Shown here one piece after another: positions 1-11,120 of a stretch of 64,000 nt of DNA (its first letter is position 1; each line of letters opens with the position of its first letter). The position numbers and the translations under genes are program-made. The notes beneath the pieces were generated by a model. It made no database searches, had not been told where the DNA came from, and saw only the letters and a list, made by a program, of their open reading frames with translations. The stretch comes from Megalonaias nervosa (lineage: Eukaryota; Mollusca; Bivalvia; Unionida; Unionidae): NCBI GenBank assembly GCA_016617855.1, contig JAECUM010001756.1:1-64000 (forward strand), written 5' to 3'.

Positions 1-289
1 CATGGTGAGGGAGGTGAGGTGCCGGAGGAGGAGCGGTTGCGTTGTAGAAAGGTCCAATTAATTCAGAGTGAACTTTTGATGTTTGTGGCCAAAATGAAGT
101 TTCGGCTAGCACTTGACTAAATTTGATAGTAAAGTTTGACTCGTATCTTGTTCATGAAGAGGGAGACGAGCGTTTTCTGAACGTCCCAAAAGTTAACCCC
201 TCACCAAGGTTGCGGAGCAGGTTGATATTCCGATTGTACTGTTTTATGAGCTCTTTGATGTTGATCGCCAATAGCTCTTCGTTAAGTAT

Positions 290-445
290 CATACGTAAGA
301 AAGTCTCTTATTTTTCGAACTTTTCGGGATTTTGTCTGCGTCCCAGATTTTACTAATAAGGTCAATTACTGTTACGAGGTTGTTGGGTAGATTATTCTAT
401 ATCTCGTGACCTAGGATATCTTCTTCAGGGGATTTGGGCGATGGG
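290..445 (-). pseudogene. RT N-terminal relic, unit 1
   Basis: On the minus strand SPKSPEEDILG, one stop, then NNLVTVIDLISKIWDADKIP and KSSKNKRLSYV. This is the region just before motif 1 of a non-LTR reverse transcriptase (usual pattern L..I..IW..G.IP.SWK.A.I.PI). It follows the endonuclease relic in the correct order. The frame breaks directly after it. Confidence 0.65.
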
Positions 446-1008
446 GTTGCTGTTTATGGTCTTGGCCCATTTTTTACAAATCGTAGGTTCAAGGGGCCGC
501 TATTGTCCCCAGCCAAATGTAGATACCATTGTAAATGCCTTATTCATTTTTGTTGTGGTGGTTTTTAGAGATGTATTTAATGTTATCGTCGATACTCGCA
601 CTGGATCCAATAGCGTACAAACAGGGAGGGGGATTCAACCGGGTGCCAGATGTCTTGGGGCGCCAAAACCACGGGCGCCAAAGTTTTTGGGGCACACCAA
701 ACCTCTTTTGGCCTTCATGGTCGCCGCGGGTGCCATTTACCCTTAGTACAACATTGATTGGACAGCTTTCGTGTGGTTGTTATTTCCAACTATATTGGGG
801 GTAGTCGACTCCTTTATCCCCTCATTTACTTATTCCGTTGCCATACCTCCCTCGATTTTGTGTTGAAATCAAATTTTAAGCAGTACTCTCCCTCTCTCTC
901 TCTCTGTGTAGGATTTTTGGTTTGTTACTTGAATTATGGTGTTAGCTGCTTTTTATTTCTAAGTTGTAAAGTCTACGGCGTTTTCAGTTCTTTGGACCTA
1001 ATTAAGGT

Positions 1009-1010
1009 TC

Positions 1011-1080
<70 letters not shown>
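1009..1080. repeat. (CT)n tract, unit 1
   Basis: About 70 bp of CT with a few TCTG interruptions. A shorter CT tract precedes it at about 887-906. Both vary in length between units. Confidence 0.95.
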
Positions 1081-1118
1081 GTAGCTGCTTGACATTTTTT
1101 ATTCCACCCTTAAGATGA

Positions 1119-1541
1119 CCATGTTGTATGTTTAGGCCCATTCTTCAATATTCATGCCTCTGTAGTCGGTTTTTATGCTTCTCCATATTTCTTTGTGGGC
1201 TTTGAAGTTCCCGCATATTATTACTCATTCGCCAAGATCTCTTGCTATTTTAGTTACGTCTTCCATTGTAAAATTGTATACATCATTTCTTTCATATATG
1301 GTGACGATCAATACATTGTGATTCTGTGCGTGGATTTTAATAGCTTCAATTTCCAGGTCACAGGGCTCTTCTCGATGAGGGAGCGATGTTTTAGGTAATT
1401 TCTATCATATCCTATAATATTACGGACGTTTGTAATGCTGTTCAGGTGTGTTTCATAAAGACATATTACAGCCAGCAGTTTCGTTGATTCTTGCAGTTTA
1501 ATATTTATTTGGTCGGCGTTGGGTCCTAGTCCGCGCGCCAC
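1119..1541 (-). pseudogene. Non-LTR endonuclease relic, unit 1
   Basis: On the minus strand broken frames read like an apurinic-type endonuclease of a non-LTR retrotransposon. ICLYETHLNS matches the usual QETHL motif. Further on, ICGNFKAHKEIW...RGMNIEEWA matches the usual GDFNAH..W...RG..LEEWA. Catalytic positions are changed (GDFN to GNFK), and stops follow, so it is dead. Compared with the diverged unit, about 390 bp between endonuclease and RT are deleted near 1,113. Confidence 0.75.
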
Positions 1542-1646
1542 AAATAGAAAGACTTTGCTTTGTGTCCTTTGCCTCTTCCCCCAACACTTGACCTGATCCG
1601 GCCTTGGACTGGTAATACTAGTACCGTCAGGAGATGAGAACTAGTT

Positions 1647-1926
1647 CTTAGTAGCAATTGTTGTTGTTGTTGTTGTTATAGGGTTTAACGCCATTTTTCA
1701 GCACAAGATAGGCTATACATGGCGGCCAGTATTAATGGTGGAGGAAGAACCCTGGAAGACCCCGGGAAGAACCACCGACCCACGAGAAGCTACTGGCAGG
1801 CTTTCTCACGTACCCACGTTAGCCGAGTCTGGACTCGAACCCACGCAGACAGAGGTGAGATGGCAGTGATCCGTAACGATCAGCGCTTTAGACCACTCGG
1901 CCACTCGGGGCCCCCTTAGTAGCAAT
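1647..1926 (-). mobile_element. tRNA-derived SINE (family A) with 12-bp TSD
   Basis: SINE body 1659-1914 in reverse orientation, flanked by perfect 12-bp copies of CTTAGTAGCAAT (1647-1658 and 1915-1926). On its own strand it starts with a tRNA-Leu/Ser-like head: A box TGGCCGAGTGGTC, then B box GGGTTCGAGTCC. It continues with a unique body and ends in a GTTAAACCC segment and an AAC-repeat tail. Units 2-4 carry one copy of the target at this place, so the insertion is unique to unit 1. A second copy is at 58,430-58,678. Confidence 0.92.
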
Positions 1927-2536
1927 ATGTCACCCCATCACTAATGGAATAACCGTAAGAATCGTTATGTCGAAATGACAGACCGAAGGTCAAGCGATCA
2001 AGGAAAACACACAAACACACAGACATTTTTTTTTTTTATGACGTGCAGAAACTTGAAGTTTTCACTAATTTTCACCCTTTTCGATGATAATCATAGCCAT
2101 ACAAACATTATCACAAATTACAACTGCACTTAAACATACTCACAAGTTACCAGTTTATCAGAAGGTTGGTACCACTCATCAAGGGTCGGTCGCTTAGGAT
2201 TATATGAAGTGATTTATCGTATGGATTTGTTGGCAAATATAGAAGAGCAGCATAAATGAAATGAATACTGAATCATCAAACCTTTTTGTATTAATAGTTC
2301 ATCTATGTAATTTACTATTCGATTATGCTAATAAATTTCTCAAAGCACTTTCTTAAAGATATGCATTAAAGAGGAAAAATTTGGTAGAAGTTGACAAATT
2401 TGTTATATTTAGAATATTTAAGATATTGTTTATTAATTTATTTAATAAAAGATATTGCTGTTAATTTGAGTCAATGCCTTAGTAACTACATTTGGCACTC
2501 GGCTTTTATTTTTTTGTTTGTATATAACGAAGAAAA

Positions 2537-2759
2537 ACCACTCAGAATGCGTCCCCTTCCTCCAGCTCTCCACTGAGGGAGCAGAGGAACGGTCATCAAT
2601 AGTAAGCACCCGACACCCCCGGCTGGGTGTACTGGTTCTTACTCGCTTCACGCTCAGAAGGGGACGCTATATCTCCTCCTCATGGTTTTCGCTCTCGTCA
2701 GTTTTACCCGACGACCTGGCGCATCATACTATAGAAATGATCCCTAAGAGTATGATCTT
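2537..2759 (-). ncRNA. U3 (SNORD3-like): U3 small nucleolar RNA, copy 1
   Basis: U3 is the box C/D snoRNA that base-pairs with the pre-rRNA 5' ETS and 18S region in the SSU processome and is needed for early cleavages in the nucleolus. Read on the minus strand, the RNA starts AAGATCATACTC and has the nearly invariant box A region GGGATCATTTCTATAGT (2728-2744), a hinge with GAAAACCATGAGGAGG, box B GAGCGTGAAG (about 2645-2655), box C ATTGATGACC (2591-2600) and box D TCTGAG (2541-2546) close to the 3' end. Order, spacing and the 223-nt length fit animal U3 (about 215-220 nt). A PSE-like element lies at -42 to -61. Identification is by recognition of conserved boxes; no search was run. Confidence 0.95.
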
Positions 2760-2800
2760 AAGGATGTTATGATTATCATCAGACTATATCAACTAATTTC

Positions 2801-2820
2801 CTGATTTTTCAAGGTGTTTC
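2801..2820 (-). promoter_or_regulatory. Putative PSE of U3 copy 1
   Basis: On the gene strand the block reads GAAACACCTTGAAAAATCAG at -61 to -42. The CACC-T-A...AAAA layout resembles the proximal sequence element bound by SNAPc in animal snRNA and U3 promoters. It is the only flank block kept at identical spacing in the diverged unit. No TATA box is apparent next to it, which fits a Pol II-type U3 promoter. Confidence 0.75.
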
Positions 2821-3074
2821 AAAACTGGAGTCATCATTTTATTCCGTAATGTGTAACAGATCCTCTAATAAATCACCATGTTCCGAAAATTCATTGTTGA
2901 TAACGACATTTGTAAAGTTAAACACATCGTCTTTCTGCACTTGCTTTTAATATTCTAACGATAATGAGCAAAGACTATGAATAACAATTGATTCATGGGA
3001 TGGTAGGGGACTTAACTCATAATATGATAAAGCTAGCATGGTTAAACCTCATATTCTAGTATATCGGAATAAAT

Positions 3075-3114
3075 AGCGTTCAGTCTATATCACGTGATTA
3101 GCAACACTGACAGT
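3075..3114 (-). promoter_or_regulatory. Candidate distal element of U3, unit 1
   Basis: A block of about 40 bp containing ATCACGTGA (an E-box) followed by TAGCAACACTGACAG. It starts about 316 bp upstream of the U3 start and is the second flank block recognisable in the diverged unit. The role as distal sequence element is inferred from conservation and position only. Confidence 0.5.
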
Positions 3115-3755
3115 GGTGGCGCTCTACAGTTTCGTATTTGGCATAGAGTTAGAATTTTCAAGAAAGAGAATTTCCCCGGATTTCCTCACTAAGTTATACT
3201 GGCTATTTAAAAAAGACTTTGTATATCTTAGGTATTGTTCAAAGAACCTTTAATTCCCTTTATTTTGGTGTATGATTGATGGGTGTAATATGGGTTATAG
3301 AGTATACAGCTTGGCCTTACTCCAGATGTGCATCTTTCAAAAAAGTGCTAGCTCCACTTGGTCATTTTCACTTCCTGAACTTCAGAGGTAAATTGTAAAA
3401 AAAAGAGCCGATAACTTTTTTTACATTTTATATATTTGGTAATTCATTCATTGCACTTTCAGAAGCTGGTATTGTCTAGTCTGGCAAAATTCATTTTCCC
3501 TATTTTAATAGCTGCCAAGGATAGTGTACTTTAGACAAATTCAGGTTGAGTTTTGGAGCACAAGGGAGCAGTCATTTTAGTTAGCAGTGTGCTAAGATCA
3601 TTTACAATTTCCAAAAGTACAATATCCAAAGAAATGTCAGCCACATTACATGAAAGTAGCATAGAGGTATGCCAACATTCTCACCACTGCGCATGTTTTA
3701 AATGCAAACAACTTCACCTTACATACATCACTCTCTCTAAAGTACATAATAACTG

Positions 3756-4343
3756 GTGAGCGCCACCAGTATAGAAATGGCTGCGTTATTAATGAGAAAG
3801 GCGGACGGTGTTATTTATTTCTGTGACGCTGTAGGCAAAGATTTTCAGGAAGGGTTGGTTGAGGTTGCTTTCGCCTCGTTATCAGCGTTTTCGTTTCCCG
3901 GAATTAGGATGTGGGAAGGGATTAACATTTCAACGGCTTCATTTTGTTTATTTATTGAATTGCCATATTTGTTTAAGTTGATATCTGGCCTGATTTATCA
4001 TGTTTGGGTGCGTTTTTTGATTCGTCGGATTCCACGGATTGTAGGACGCTTCGCGAACCGCTCCCTGAATCAGCTTGCATCATTGCCGTGTGCGGTCGTT
4101 CGACCATGGGGGAAAGGAACCAGCACTCAACAAGAGTTTACTCTTACTTCGTGTGCCTTAAAAAGCACCCATTTCGGGGATCTTATTGTGCACACCGCGA
4201 ACTGTTTATTTACTGGGAAACAAGAGCCCTCACTTGACGTTTTGCTGCATGCACCACCTGTTTATGATTTGACATGTCTGGACATGGTGAGGGAGGTGAG
4301 GTGCCGGAGGAGGAGCTGTTGCGTTGTAGAAAGGTCCAATTAA
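3756..4343 (+). other. Unassigned open frame in unit 1
   Basis: Open frame of 195 codons. The first codon is GTG, so the first usable ATG is at 3,777, giving 188 residues. It has no domain I recognise, no splice context and a hydrophobic middle part. Equivalent frames exist in units 2-4 (7,767, 11,765, 15,777), but this only reflects the near-identity of the units. Of three differences seen between units, two are silent. A second frame overlaps it completely. I regard coding as unproven. Confidence 0.2.
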
Positions 4344-4571
4344 TTCAGAGTGAACTTTTGATGTTTGTGGCCAAAATGAAGTTTCGGCTAGCACTTGACT
4401 AAATTTGATAGTAAAGTTTGACTCGTATCTTGTTCATGAAGAGGGAGACGAGCGTTTTCTGAACGTCCCAAAAGTTAACCCCTCACCAAGGTTGCGGAGC
4501 AGGTTGATATTCCGATTGTACTGTTTTATGAGCTCTTTGATGTTGATCGCCAATAGCTCTTCGTTAAGTAT

Positions 4572-4727
4572 CATACGTAAGAAAGTCTCTTATTTTTCGA
4601 ACTTTTCGGGATTTTGTCTGCGTCCCAGATTTTACTAATAAGGTCAATTACTGTTACGAGGTTGTTGGGTAGATTATTCTATATCTCGTGACCTAGGATA
4701 TCTTCTTCAGGGGATTTGGGCGATGGG
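4572..4727 (-). pseudogene. RT N-terminal relic, unit 2
   Basis: Same relic as at 290-445, with the same stop. Confidence 0.65.
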
Positions 4728-5288
4728 GTTGCTGTTTATGGTCTTGGCCCATTTTTTACAAATCGTAGGTTCAAGGGGCCGCTATTGTCCCCAGCCAAAT
4801 GTAGATACCATTGTAAATGCCTTATTCATTTTTGTTGTGGTGGTTTTTAAAGATGTATTTAATGTTATCGTCGATACTCGCACTGGATCCAATAGCGTAC
4901 AAACAGGGAGGGGGATTCAACCGGGTGCCAGATGTCTTGGGGCGCCAAAACCACGGGCGCCAAAGTTTTTGGGGCACACCAAACCTCTTTTGGCCTTCAT
5001 GGTCGCCGCGGGTGCCATTTACCCTTAGTACAACATTGATTGGACAGCTTTCGTGTGGTTGTTATTTCCAACTATATTGGGGGTAGTCGACTCCTTTATC
5101 CCCTCATTTACTTATTCCGTTGCCATACCTCCCTCGATTTTGTGTTGAAATCAAATTTTAAGCAGTACTCTCTCTCTCTCTCTCTCTGTGTAGGATTTTT
5201 GGTTTGTTACTTGAATTATGGTGTTAGCTGCTTTTTATTTCTAAGTTGTAAAGTCTACGGCGTTTTCAGTTCTTTGGACCTAATTAAG

Positions 5289-5289
<1 letters not shown>

Positions 5290-5358
<69 letters not shown>
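5290..5358. repeat. (CT)n tract, unit 2
   Basis: Pure CT tract of about 69 bp, at the same place as in unit 1. Confidence 0.95.
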
Positions 5359-5361
<3 letters not shown>

Positions 5362-5396
5362 GCTGCTTGACATTTTTTATTCCACCCTTAAGATGA

Positions 5397-5819
5397 CCAT
5401 GTTGTATGTTTAGGCCCATTCTTCAATATTCATGCCTCTGTAGTCGGTTTTTATGCTTCTCCATATTTCTTTGTGGGCTTTGAAGTTCCCGCATATTATT
5501 ACTCATTCGCCAAGATCTCTTGCTATTTTAGTTACGTCTTCCATTGTAAAATTGTATACATCATTTCTTTCATATATGGTGACGATCAATACATTGTGAT
5601 TCTGTGCGTGGATTTTAATAGCTTCAATTTCCAGGTCACAGGGCTCTTCTCGATGAGGGAGCGATGTTTTAGGTAATTTCTATCATATCCTATAATATTA
5701 CGGACGTTTGTAATGCTGTTCAGGTGTGTTTCATAAAGACATATTACAGCCAGCAGTTTCGTTGATTCTTGCAGTTTAATATTTATTTGGTCGGCGTTGG
5801 GTCCTAGTCCGCGCGCCAC
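5397..5819 (-). pseudogene. Non-LTR endonuclease relic, unit 2
   Basis: Same relic, with the same disabling changes as in unit 1; it was dead before the array amplified. Confidence 0.75.
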
Positions 5820-6547
5820 AAATAGAAAGACTTTGCTTTGTGTCCTTTGCCTCTTCCCCCAACACTTGACCTGATCCGGCCTTGGACTGGTAATACTAGT
5901 ACCGTCAGGAGATGAGAACTAGTTCTTAGTAGCAATATGTCACCCCATCACTAATGGAATAACCGTAAGAATCGTTATGTCGAAATGACAGACCGAAGGT
6001 CAAGCGATCAAGGAAAACACACAAACACACAGACATTTTTTTTTTTTTATGACGTGCAGAAACTTGCAGTTTTCACTAATTTTCACCCTTTTCGATGATA
6101 ATCATAGCCATACAAACATTATCACAAATTACAACTGCACTTAAACATACTCACAAGTTACCAGTTTATCAGAAGGTTGGTACCACTCATCAAGGGTCGG
6201 TCGCTTAGGATTATATGAAGTGATTTATCGTATGGATTTGTTGGCAAATATAGAAGAGCAGCATAAATGAAATGAATACTGAATCATCAAACCTTTTTGT
6301 ATTAATAGTTCATCTATGTAATTTACTATTCGATTATGCTAGTAAATTTCTCAAAGCACTTTCTTAAAGATATGCATTAAGGAGGAAAAATTTGGTAGAA
6401 GTTGACAAATTTGTTATATTTAGAATATTTAAGATATTGTTTATTAATTTATTTAATAAAAGATATTGCTGTTAATTTGAGTCAATGCCTTAGTAACTAC
6501 ATTTGGCACTCGGATTTTATTTTTTTGTTTGTATATAACGAAGAAAA

Positions 6548-6770
6548 ACCACTCAGAATGCGTCCCCTTCCTCCAGCTCTCCACTGAGGGAGCAGAGGAA
6601 CGGTCATCAATAGTAAGCACCCGACACCCCCGGCTGGGTGTACTGGTTCTTACTCGCTTCACGCTCAGAAGGGGACGCTATATCTCCTCCTCATGGTTTT
6701 CGCTCTCGTCAGTTTTACCCGACGACCTGGCGCATCATACTATAGAAATGATCCCTAAGAGTATGATCTT
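6548..6770 (-). ncRNA. U3 (SNORD3-like): U3 small nucleolar RNA, copy 2
   Basis: Reads the same as copy 1, with boxes A, B, C and D intact and 223 nt long. The surrounding PSE-like and distal blocks are also unchanged, so it is probably functional. Confidence 0.95.
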
Positions 6771-6811
6771 AAGGATGTTATGATTATCATCAGACTATAT
6801 CAACTAATTTC

Positions 6812-6831
6812 CTGATTTTTCAAGGTGTTTC
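6812..6831 (-). promoter_or_regulatory. Putative PSE of U3 copy 2
   Basis: Same block at -42 to -61 from the start of copy 2. Confidence 0.75.
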
Positions 6832-7085
6832 AAAACTGGAGTCATCATTTTATTCCGTAATGTGTAACAGATCCTCTAATAAATCACCATGTTCCGAAAA
6901 TTCATTGTTGATAACGACATTTGTAAAGTTAAACACATCGTCTTTCTGCACTTGCTTTTAATATTCTAACGATAATGAGCAAAGACTATGAATAACAATT
7001 GATTCATGGGATGGTAGGGGACTTAACTCATAATATGATAAAGCTAGCATGGTTAAACCTCATATTCTAGTATATCGGAATAAAT

Positions 7086-7125
7086 AGCGTTCAGTCTATA
7101 TCACGTGATTAGCAACACTGACAGT
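7086..7125 (-). promoter_or_regulatory. Candidate distal element of U3, unit 2
   Basis: Same E-box block at the same distance from U3 copy 2. Confidence 0.5.
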
Positions 7126-8582
7126 GGTGGCGCTCTACAGTTTCGTATTTGGCATAGAGTTAGAATTTTCAAGAAAGAGAATTTCCCCGGATTTCCTCAC
7201 TAAGTTATACTGGCTATTTAAAAAAGACTTTGTATATCTTAGGTATTGTTCAAAGAACCTTTAATTCCCTTTATTTTGGTGTATGATTGATGGGTGTAAT
7301 ATGGGTTATAGAGTATACAGCTTGGCCTTACTCCAGATGTGCATCTTTCAAAAAAGTGCTAGCTCCACTTGCTCATTTTCACTTCCCGAACTTCAGAGGT
7401 AAATTGTAAAAAAAAGAGCCGATAACTTTTTTTACATTTTATATATTTGGTAATTCATTCATTGCACTTTCAGAAGCTGGTATTGTCTAGTCTGGCAAAA
7501 TTCATTTTCCCTATTTTAATAGCTGCCAAGGATAGTGTACTTTAGACAAATTCAGGTTGAGTTTTGGAGCACAAGGGAGCAGTCATTTTAGTTAGCAGTG
7601 TGCTAAGATCATTTACAATTTCCAAAAGTACAATATCCAAAGAAATGTCAGCCACATTACATGAAAGTAGCATAGAGGTATGCCAACATTCTCACCACTG
7701 CGCATGTTTTAAATGCAAACAACTTCACCTTACATACATCACTCTCTCTAAAGTACATAATAACTGGTGAGCGCCACCAGTATAGAAATGGCTGCGTTAT
7801 TAATGAGAAAGGCGGACGGTGTTATTTATTTCTGTGACGCTGTAGGCAAAGATTTTCAGGAAGGGTTGGTTGAGGTTGCTTTCGCCTCGTTATCAGCGTT
7901 TTCGTTTCCCGGAATTAGGATGTGGGAAGGGATTAACATTTCAACGACTTCATTTTGTTTATTTATTGAATTGCCATATTTGTTTAAGTTGATATCTGGC
8001 CTGATTTATCATGTTTGGGTGCGTTTTTTGATTCGTCGGATTCCACGGATTGTAGGACGCTTCGCGAACCGCTCCCTGAATCAGCTTGCATCATTGCCGT
8101 GTGCGGTCGTTCGACCATGGGGGAAAGGAACCAGCACTCAACAAGAGTTTACTCTTACTTCGTGTGCCTTAAAAAGCACCCATTTCGGGGATCTTATTGT
8201 GCACACCGCGAACTGTTTATTTACTGGGAAACAAGAGCCCTCACTTGACGTTTTACTGCATGCACCACCTGTTTATGATTTGACATGTCTGGACATGGTG
8301 AGGGAGGTGAGGTGCCGGAGGAGGAGCTGTTGCGTTGTAGAAAGGTCCAATTAATTCAGAGTGAACTTTTGATGTTTGTGGCCAAAATGAAGTTTCGGCT
8401 AGCACTTGACTAAATTTGATAGTAAAGTTTGACTCGTATCTTGTTCATGAAGAGGGAGACGAGCGTTTTCTGAACGTCCCAAAAGTTAACCCCTCACCAA
8501 GGTTGCGGAGCAGGTTGATATTCCGATTGTACTGTTTTATGAGCTCTTTGATGTTGATCGCCAATAGCTCTTCGTTAAGTAT

Positions 8583-8738
8583 CATACGTAAGAAAGTCTC
8601 TTATTTTTCGAACTTTTCGGGATTTTGTCTGCGTCCCAGATTTTACTAATAAGGTCAATTACTGTTACGAGGTTGTTGGGTAGATTATTCTATATCTCGT
8701 GACCTAGGATATCTTCTTCAGGGGATTTGGGCGATGGG
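8583..8738 (-). pseudogene. RT N-terminal relic, unit 3
   Basis: Same relic as at 290-445, with the same stop. Confidence 0.65.
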
Positions 8739-9175
8739 GTTGCTGTTTATGGTCTTGGCCCATTTTTTACAAATCGTAGGTTCAAGGGGCCGCTATTGTC
8801 CCCAGCCAAATGTAGATACCATTGTAAATGCCTTATTCATTTTTGTTGTGGTGGTTTTTAAAGATGTATTTAATGTTATCGTCGATACTCGCACTGGATC
8901 CAATAGCGTACAAACAGGGAGGGGGATTCAACCGGGTGCCAGATGTCTTGGGGCGCCAAAACCACGGGCGCCAAAGTTTTTGGGGCACACCAAACCTCTT
9001 TTGGCCTTCATGGTCGCCGCGGGTGCCATTTACCCTTAGTACAACATTGATTGGACAGCTTTCGTGTGGTTGTTATTTCCAACTATATTGGGGGTAGTCG
9101 ACTCCTTTATCCCCTCATTTACTTATTCCGTTGCCATACCTCCCTCGATTTTGTGTTGAAATCAAATTTTAAGCA

Positions 9176-9211
<36 letters not shown>

Positions 9212-9307
9212 GGATTTTTGGTTTGTTACTTGAATTATGGTGTTAGCTGCTTTTTATTTCTAAGTTGTAAAGTCTACGGCGTTTTCAGTTCTTTGGACCT
9301 AATTAAG

Positions 9308-9310
<3 letters not shown>

Positions 9311-9353
<43 letters not shown>
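9311..9353. repeat. (CT)n tract, unit 3
   Basis: About 43 bp with one TCTG interruption; the upstream tract at about 9,178-9,206 is longer than in units 1 and 2. Confidence 0.95.
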
Positions 9354-9391
9354 GTAGCTGCTTGACATTTTTTATTCCACCCTTAAGATGA

Positions 9392-9814
9392 CCATGTTGT
9401 ATGTTTAGGCCCATTCTTCAATATTCATGCCTCTGTAGTCGGTTTTTATGCTTCTCCATATTTCTTTGTGGGCTTTGAAGTTCCCGCATATTATTACTCA
9501 TTCGCCAAGATCTCTTGCTATTTTAGTTACGTCTTCCATTGTAAAATTGTATACATCATTTCTTTCATATATGGTGACGATCAATACATTGTGATTCTGT
9601 GCGTGGATTTTAATAGCTTCAATTTCCAGGTCACAGGGCTCTTCTCGATGAGGGAGCGATGTTTTAGGTAATTTCTATCATATCCTATAATATTACGGAC
9701 GTTTGTAATGCTGTTCAGGTGTGTTTCATAAAGACATATTACAGCCAGCAGTTTCGTTGATTCTTGCAGTTTAATATTTATTTGGTCGGCGTTGGGTCCT
9801 AGTCCGCGCGCCAC
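9392..9814 (-). pseudogene. Non-LTR endonuclease relic, unit 3
   Basis: Same relic with the same disabling changes as in unit 1. Confidence 0.75.
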
Positions 9815-10542
9815 AAATAGAAAGACTTTGCTTTGTGTCCTTTGCCTCTTCCCCCAACACTTGACCTGATCCGGCCTTGGACTGGTAATACTAGTACCGT
9901 CAGGAGATGAGAACTAGTTCTTAGTAGCAATATGTCACCCCATCACTAATGGAATAACCGTAAGAATCGTTATGTCGAAATGACAGACCGAAGGTCAAGC
10001 GATCAAGGAAAACACACAAACACACAGACATTTTTTTTTTTTTATGACGTGCAGAAACTTGCAGTTTTCACTAATTTTCACCCTTTTCGATGATAATCAT
10101 AGCCATACAAACATTATCACAAATTACAACTGCACTTAAACATACTCACAAGTTACCAGTTTATCAGAAGGTTGGTACCACTCATCAAGGGTCGGTCGCT
10201 TAGGATTATATGAAGTGATTTATCGTATGGATTTGTTGGCAAATATAGAAGAGCAGCATAAATGAAATGAATACTGAATCATCAAACCTTTTTGTATTAA
10301 TAGTTCATCTATGTAATTTACTATTCGATTATGCTAATAAATTTCTCAAAGCACTTTCTTAAAGATATGCATTAAGGAGGAAAAATTTGGTAGAAGTTGA
10401 CAAATTTGTTATATTTAGAATATTTAAGATATTGTTTATTAATTTATTTAATAAAAGATATTGCTGTTAATTTGAGTCAATGCCTTAGTAACTACATTTG
10501 GCACTCGGATTTTATTTTTTTGTTTGTATATAACGAAGAAAA

Positions 10543-10765
10543 ACCACTCAGAATGCGTCCCCTTCCTCCAGCTCTCCACTGAGGGAGCAGAGGAACGGTC
10601 ATCAATAGTAAGCACCCGACACCCCCGGCTGGGTGTACTGGTTCTTACTCGCTTCACGCTCAGAAGGGGACGCTATATCTCCTCCTCATGGTTTTCGCTC
10701 TCGTCAGTTTTACCCGACGACCTGGCGCATCATACTATAGAAATGATCCCTAAGAGTATGATCTT
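10543..10765 (-). ncRNA. U3 (SNORD3-like): U3 small nucleolar RNA, copy 3
   Basis: 223-nt copy with all conserved boxes intact. I see no difference from copies 1 and 2 inside the RNA, although the units differ elsewhere. Confidence 0.95.
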
Positions 10766-10806
10766 AAGGATGTTATGATTATCATCAGACTATATCAACT
10801 AATTTC

Positions 10807-10826
10807 CTGATTTTTCAAGGTGTTTC
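10807..10826 (-). promoter_or_regulatory. Putative PSE of U3 copy 3
   Basis: Same block at -42 to -61 from the start of copy 3. Confidence 0.75.
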
Positions 10827-11080
10827 AAAACTGGAGTCATCATTTTATTCCGTAATGTGTAACAGATCCTCTAATAAATCACCATGTTCCGAAAATTCAT
10901 TGTTGATAACGACATTTGTAAAGTTAAACACATCGTCTTTCTGCACTTGCTTTTAATATTCTAACGATAATGAGCAAAGACTATGAATAACAATTGATTC
11001 ATGGGATGGTAGGGGACTTAACTCATAATATGATAAAGCTAGCATGGTTAAACCTCATATTCTAGTATATCGGAATAAAT

Positions 11081-11120
11081 AGCGTTCAGTCTATATCACG
11101 TGATTAGCAACACTGACAGT
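11081..11120 (-). promoter_or_regulatory. Candidate distal element of U3, unit 3
   Basis: Same E-box block at the same distance from U3 copy 3. Confidence 0.5.

Larger units (their letters stand above)
1..4282. repeat. U3 tandem array, unit 1 (contains SINE)
   Basis: First full unit of a head-to-tail array. The sequence at position 1 recurs at 4283, 8294, 12292 and 16304. This unit is about 270 bp longer than the others because of a SINE at 1659-1914. It holds, left to right, antisense retrotransposon relics, two CT tracts, the SINE, a minus-strand U3 gene (2537-2759), its putative promoter elements and an open reading frame of doubtful status. By eye the units differ at only scattered bases outside the microsatellites, which implies recent duplication or strong homogenisation. 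Confidence 0.95.
4283..8293. repeat. U3 tandem array, unit 2
   Basis: Full 4,011-bp unit with the same order of parts as unit 1 but without the SINE. At 5,930-5,945 it shows the uninterrupted target site of that SINE. The second CT tract is longer and purer than in unit 1. Confidence 0.95.

Noticed and set aside
441..1084. Overlapping plus-strand frames of 77-118 codons in each unit
   Set aside because: They overlap each other and lie opposite the retrotransposon relic; several end in CT tracts of variable length.
1840..1914. tRNA gene
   Set aside because: The A and B boxes belong to the head of a SINE with target duplications; there is no proper tRNA cloverleaf.
2391..2772. Short frames of 61-84 codons across U3
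   Set aside because: They lie over the U3 RNA gene, whose conserved boxes explain the sequence.
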